DNA from: Planctomyces sp.
GTDB lineage: Bacteria > Planctomycetota > Planctomycetia > Planctomycetales > Planctomycetaceae
Length of the DNA: 35,080 bases
Direction of reading: 5' to 3'
Assembly: GCA_005778115.1 (NCBI GenBank)
Contig: SXKJ01000383.1
Coordinates: forward strand, 1 to 35,080
Shown here piece by piece: positions 33,898 through 35,080 of this stretch (position 1 is the stretch's first letter; every line of letters starts with the position of its first letter). The position numbers and the translations under genes are program-made. The notes beneath the pieces were generated by a model. The model saw only the letters and a program-made list of their open reading frames with translations, made no database searches and was not told the origin of the DNA.

Positions 33898-34062
33898 TGC
33901 TTTGTCACGACTATGAATTCGGGCTGATTTGCTCAACCCAAATTCTTTGCTCTGACAACGCAGTAGGCTTTGCCGAACAATTCGACCGGCGATGATTGAT
34001 CGTCGAGATCGACTGCAAACATGGATGTTCCACATTGACGTCATGATCGAAGGAATGCCGCG

Positions 34063-34753
34063 ATGTTTTGGACCAGCAGTCGAAAGAAGCGTGGAAGTCT
34101 GCCAGTGTTGGTTGGTCTCGTCGCGTTATGGTTGGGAGCGTCCGCTGCCCAAGCCGAGCAATTTGTGCTGTTCGATGCCACCTTCACGTTCACCAAGAAG
34201 GACGCGGATAACTCCAAGCCAAGTCCTTCGCAATATTACGTCCGCGACAAGCTGATGAATGCGGAGCGTTCCAAAGACTGGACCAGCCCCGTCGATTACC
34301 GCAACGGAACGGCACACGTTCGCCTGGAAGTGCTGGAGAAGCCGCCCGGTAGGTAGCGAAGCCACCACCTGGTCAGTCTGCTACATCCCCAACAAGGGCC
34401 AGAAGAATGGTTATGGCTGCTTCAACACCCCGGTCTACAAGGAAGCCGGCGTCTACGAGCAAGACATTCCCATGACGAAATTCTGGCAGAACGATTCGAT
34501 CGTTTGGGACCAGGGGATCAAGGAAATGCACTTGGTGATCAAGGACAACAGCGGCGGGGGCGGTCATGCTCACAAGCGACAGGATCACGACAAGTTCTTT
34601 CCCACCAAGGTCCGCATGACCGTGATCCAAGTCTCGGCAGGTTCGAAATACGACCCCAAGCTGGTCCCCAAGCTTCCATCGGCTAAGGTCGAGAGTGTTC
34701 CACCTGCGAAAACCGATAAGCCAAGCCGGCCCGACGCGAAATCCGAAAAGTGA
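34063..34753 (+). pseudogene. Secreted protein of unknown function, interrupted by a 4-base duplication
   Basis: The ATG at 34063 has AAGGA at 34050-34054 and begins a signal peptide (LPVLVGLVALWLGASAAQA). The reading frame stops at TAG 34354-34356 after 97 residues, in VLEKPPGR. The sequence GGTA occurs twice in tandem (34348-34355). Removing one copy makes the frame continue as PPGSEATTWSVCYIPNKGQK and run to the TGA ending at 34753, giving about 229 residues. The downstream part (NGYGCFNTPVYKEAGVYEQD, KFWQNDSIVWDQGIKEMHLV) has normal coding character with no further stop, and the tail is Lys/Pro/Ser-rich. I do not recognise the family. It is either a very recent pseudogene or a sequence error. 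No clear partner gene lies nearby. Confidence 0.75.
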
Positions 34754-35029
34754 GCGAGCTCGATTTGGTGTCGCTTGCCAGTCCGTTGTCGATGGCTCGA
34801 CAGCGCTTGACACCATTGGGCTATAGTCCGGCGAGTGCCGGGCCGCTTGACGTTCAAATCAATGCCAGATTGCGTCTCGCTTCAACGAGAATTGAAGTCT
34901 GCAATCAAGAACGAGGGAAAACTGATGTTCTCGTTGCAGGTACTTCTACTGTCCGTTGGTCTTTATCGAATCTAAGTTTTTGTGGGACAGTCTCTTCAGG
35001 GTTTTATTGAACCAGGAGGGGAGTTTGCC
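34754..35029. other. 276-base gap, possibly holding the edge of a mobile element
   Basis: No convincing gene is seen. Short open frames here have no ribosome site or recognisable motif. From about 34970 the sequence turns AT-rich and reads TTTTTGTGGGACAGTCTC, after which a strong ribosome site AGGAGGGG precedes the next start at 35030. A terminal inverted repeat of an insertion sequence could lie here, but the other end is outside the window. Confidence 0.3.
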
Positions 35030-35080
35030 ATGGACGGGCGTTTTGAGGTTCGGCGTGCGGAGTTGTTGGCACAGGCACAG
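35030..35080 (+). CDS. Start of a gene truncated by the window edge; possibly a transposase
   Basis: The ATG at 35030 is preceded by AGGAGGGG (35014-35021) and opens a frame of 17 codons to the end of the window (MDGRFEVRRAELLAQAQ). The charged, Arg/Leu-rich opening resembles the N-terminus of IS701/IS4-type transposases known in planctomycetes. This is recall of a short stretch and weak evidence. The ribosome site makes a real gene likely; its identity is open. Confidence 0.45.
   Translation, partial: MDGRFEVRRAELLAQAQ

Noticed and set aside
34750-35010. Open frame of 86 codons after the broken secreted-protein gene
   Set aside because: It has no ribosome site, no motif and an unusual composition, and overlaps the end of the preceding gene.

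Overview
The window comes from a planctomycete (Planctomycetota, probably class Planctomycetia). The evidence is the family content: three DUF1549/DUF1553 (PSCyt2/PSD1) proteins, three DUF1501 proteins, a DUF1559 pilin-like protein followed by a small lipoprotein, an ASPIC/UnbV protein with FG-GAP repeats, a secreted Gfo/Idh/MocA protein, and an ECF sigma factor of the Rhodopirellula/Verrucomicrobium type. GC-rich inverted repeats also sit between many genes. No tRNA, rRNA, CRISPR array or complete insertion sequence was seen. No gene-free stretch reaches 300 bases; the longest are about 280 bases (3139-3416 and 34754-35029).

Layout. 1-3138: the 3' part of a pyruvate:ferredoxin oxidoreductase alpha-gamma gene and its complete delta-beta partner. 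3417-5030: a DUF1559 protein with a prepilin leader, then a lipoprotein. 5065-11944 (minus strand): a run of six genes in the order SDR dehydrogenase, MetE-like methyltransferase with a signal peptide, pterin-4a-carbinolamine dehydratase, M20 dipeptidase, ASPIC/FG-GAP lipoprotein, TPR protein. 12205-19612 (plus strand): a planctomycete surface/periplasmic cluster made of a DUF1549/DUF1553 protein, two nearly identical tandem DUF1501 proteins separated by a strong terminator, an ECF sigma factor, and a protein that joins an anti-sigma-like N-terminus and one membrane segment to a whole DUF1549/DUF1553 protein. 19678-26389: a hydroxyacid dehydrogenase (minus), a secreted hydrolase-like protein (plus), an M20 deacylase and a GAF/sigma-54 activator (minus), and an alpha/beta hydrolase (minus). 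26425-29526 (plus): PurU, a secreted and motif-poor Gfo/Idh/MocA protein, and a secreted beta-lactamase-fold serine hydrolase. 29784-33897 (plus): a long Ig-like/DUF1549/DUF1553 protein and its DUF1501 partner. 34063-34753: a secreted protein broken by a 4-base tandem duplication. 35030 to the end: the start of a further gene, possibly a transposase.

The most interesting item is the ECF sigma gene (16810-17382) followed by the anti-sigma-like/PSCyt2-PSD1 fusion (17459-19612). The fused part is a close paralogue of the free-standing DUF1549/DUF1553 protein a few kilobases upstream. This suggests a one-step membrane signalling device whose sensor is a copy of the surface protein encoded in the same cluster. 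Other points of note are the MetE-like enzyme that keeps its zinc ligands but carries an export signal, the two copies of an inverted repeat that each supply the upstream gene's stop codon, and the fresh-looking GGTA duplication that breaks the gene at 34063.
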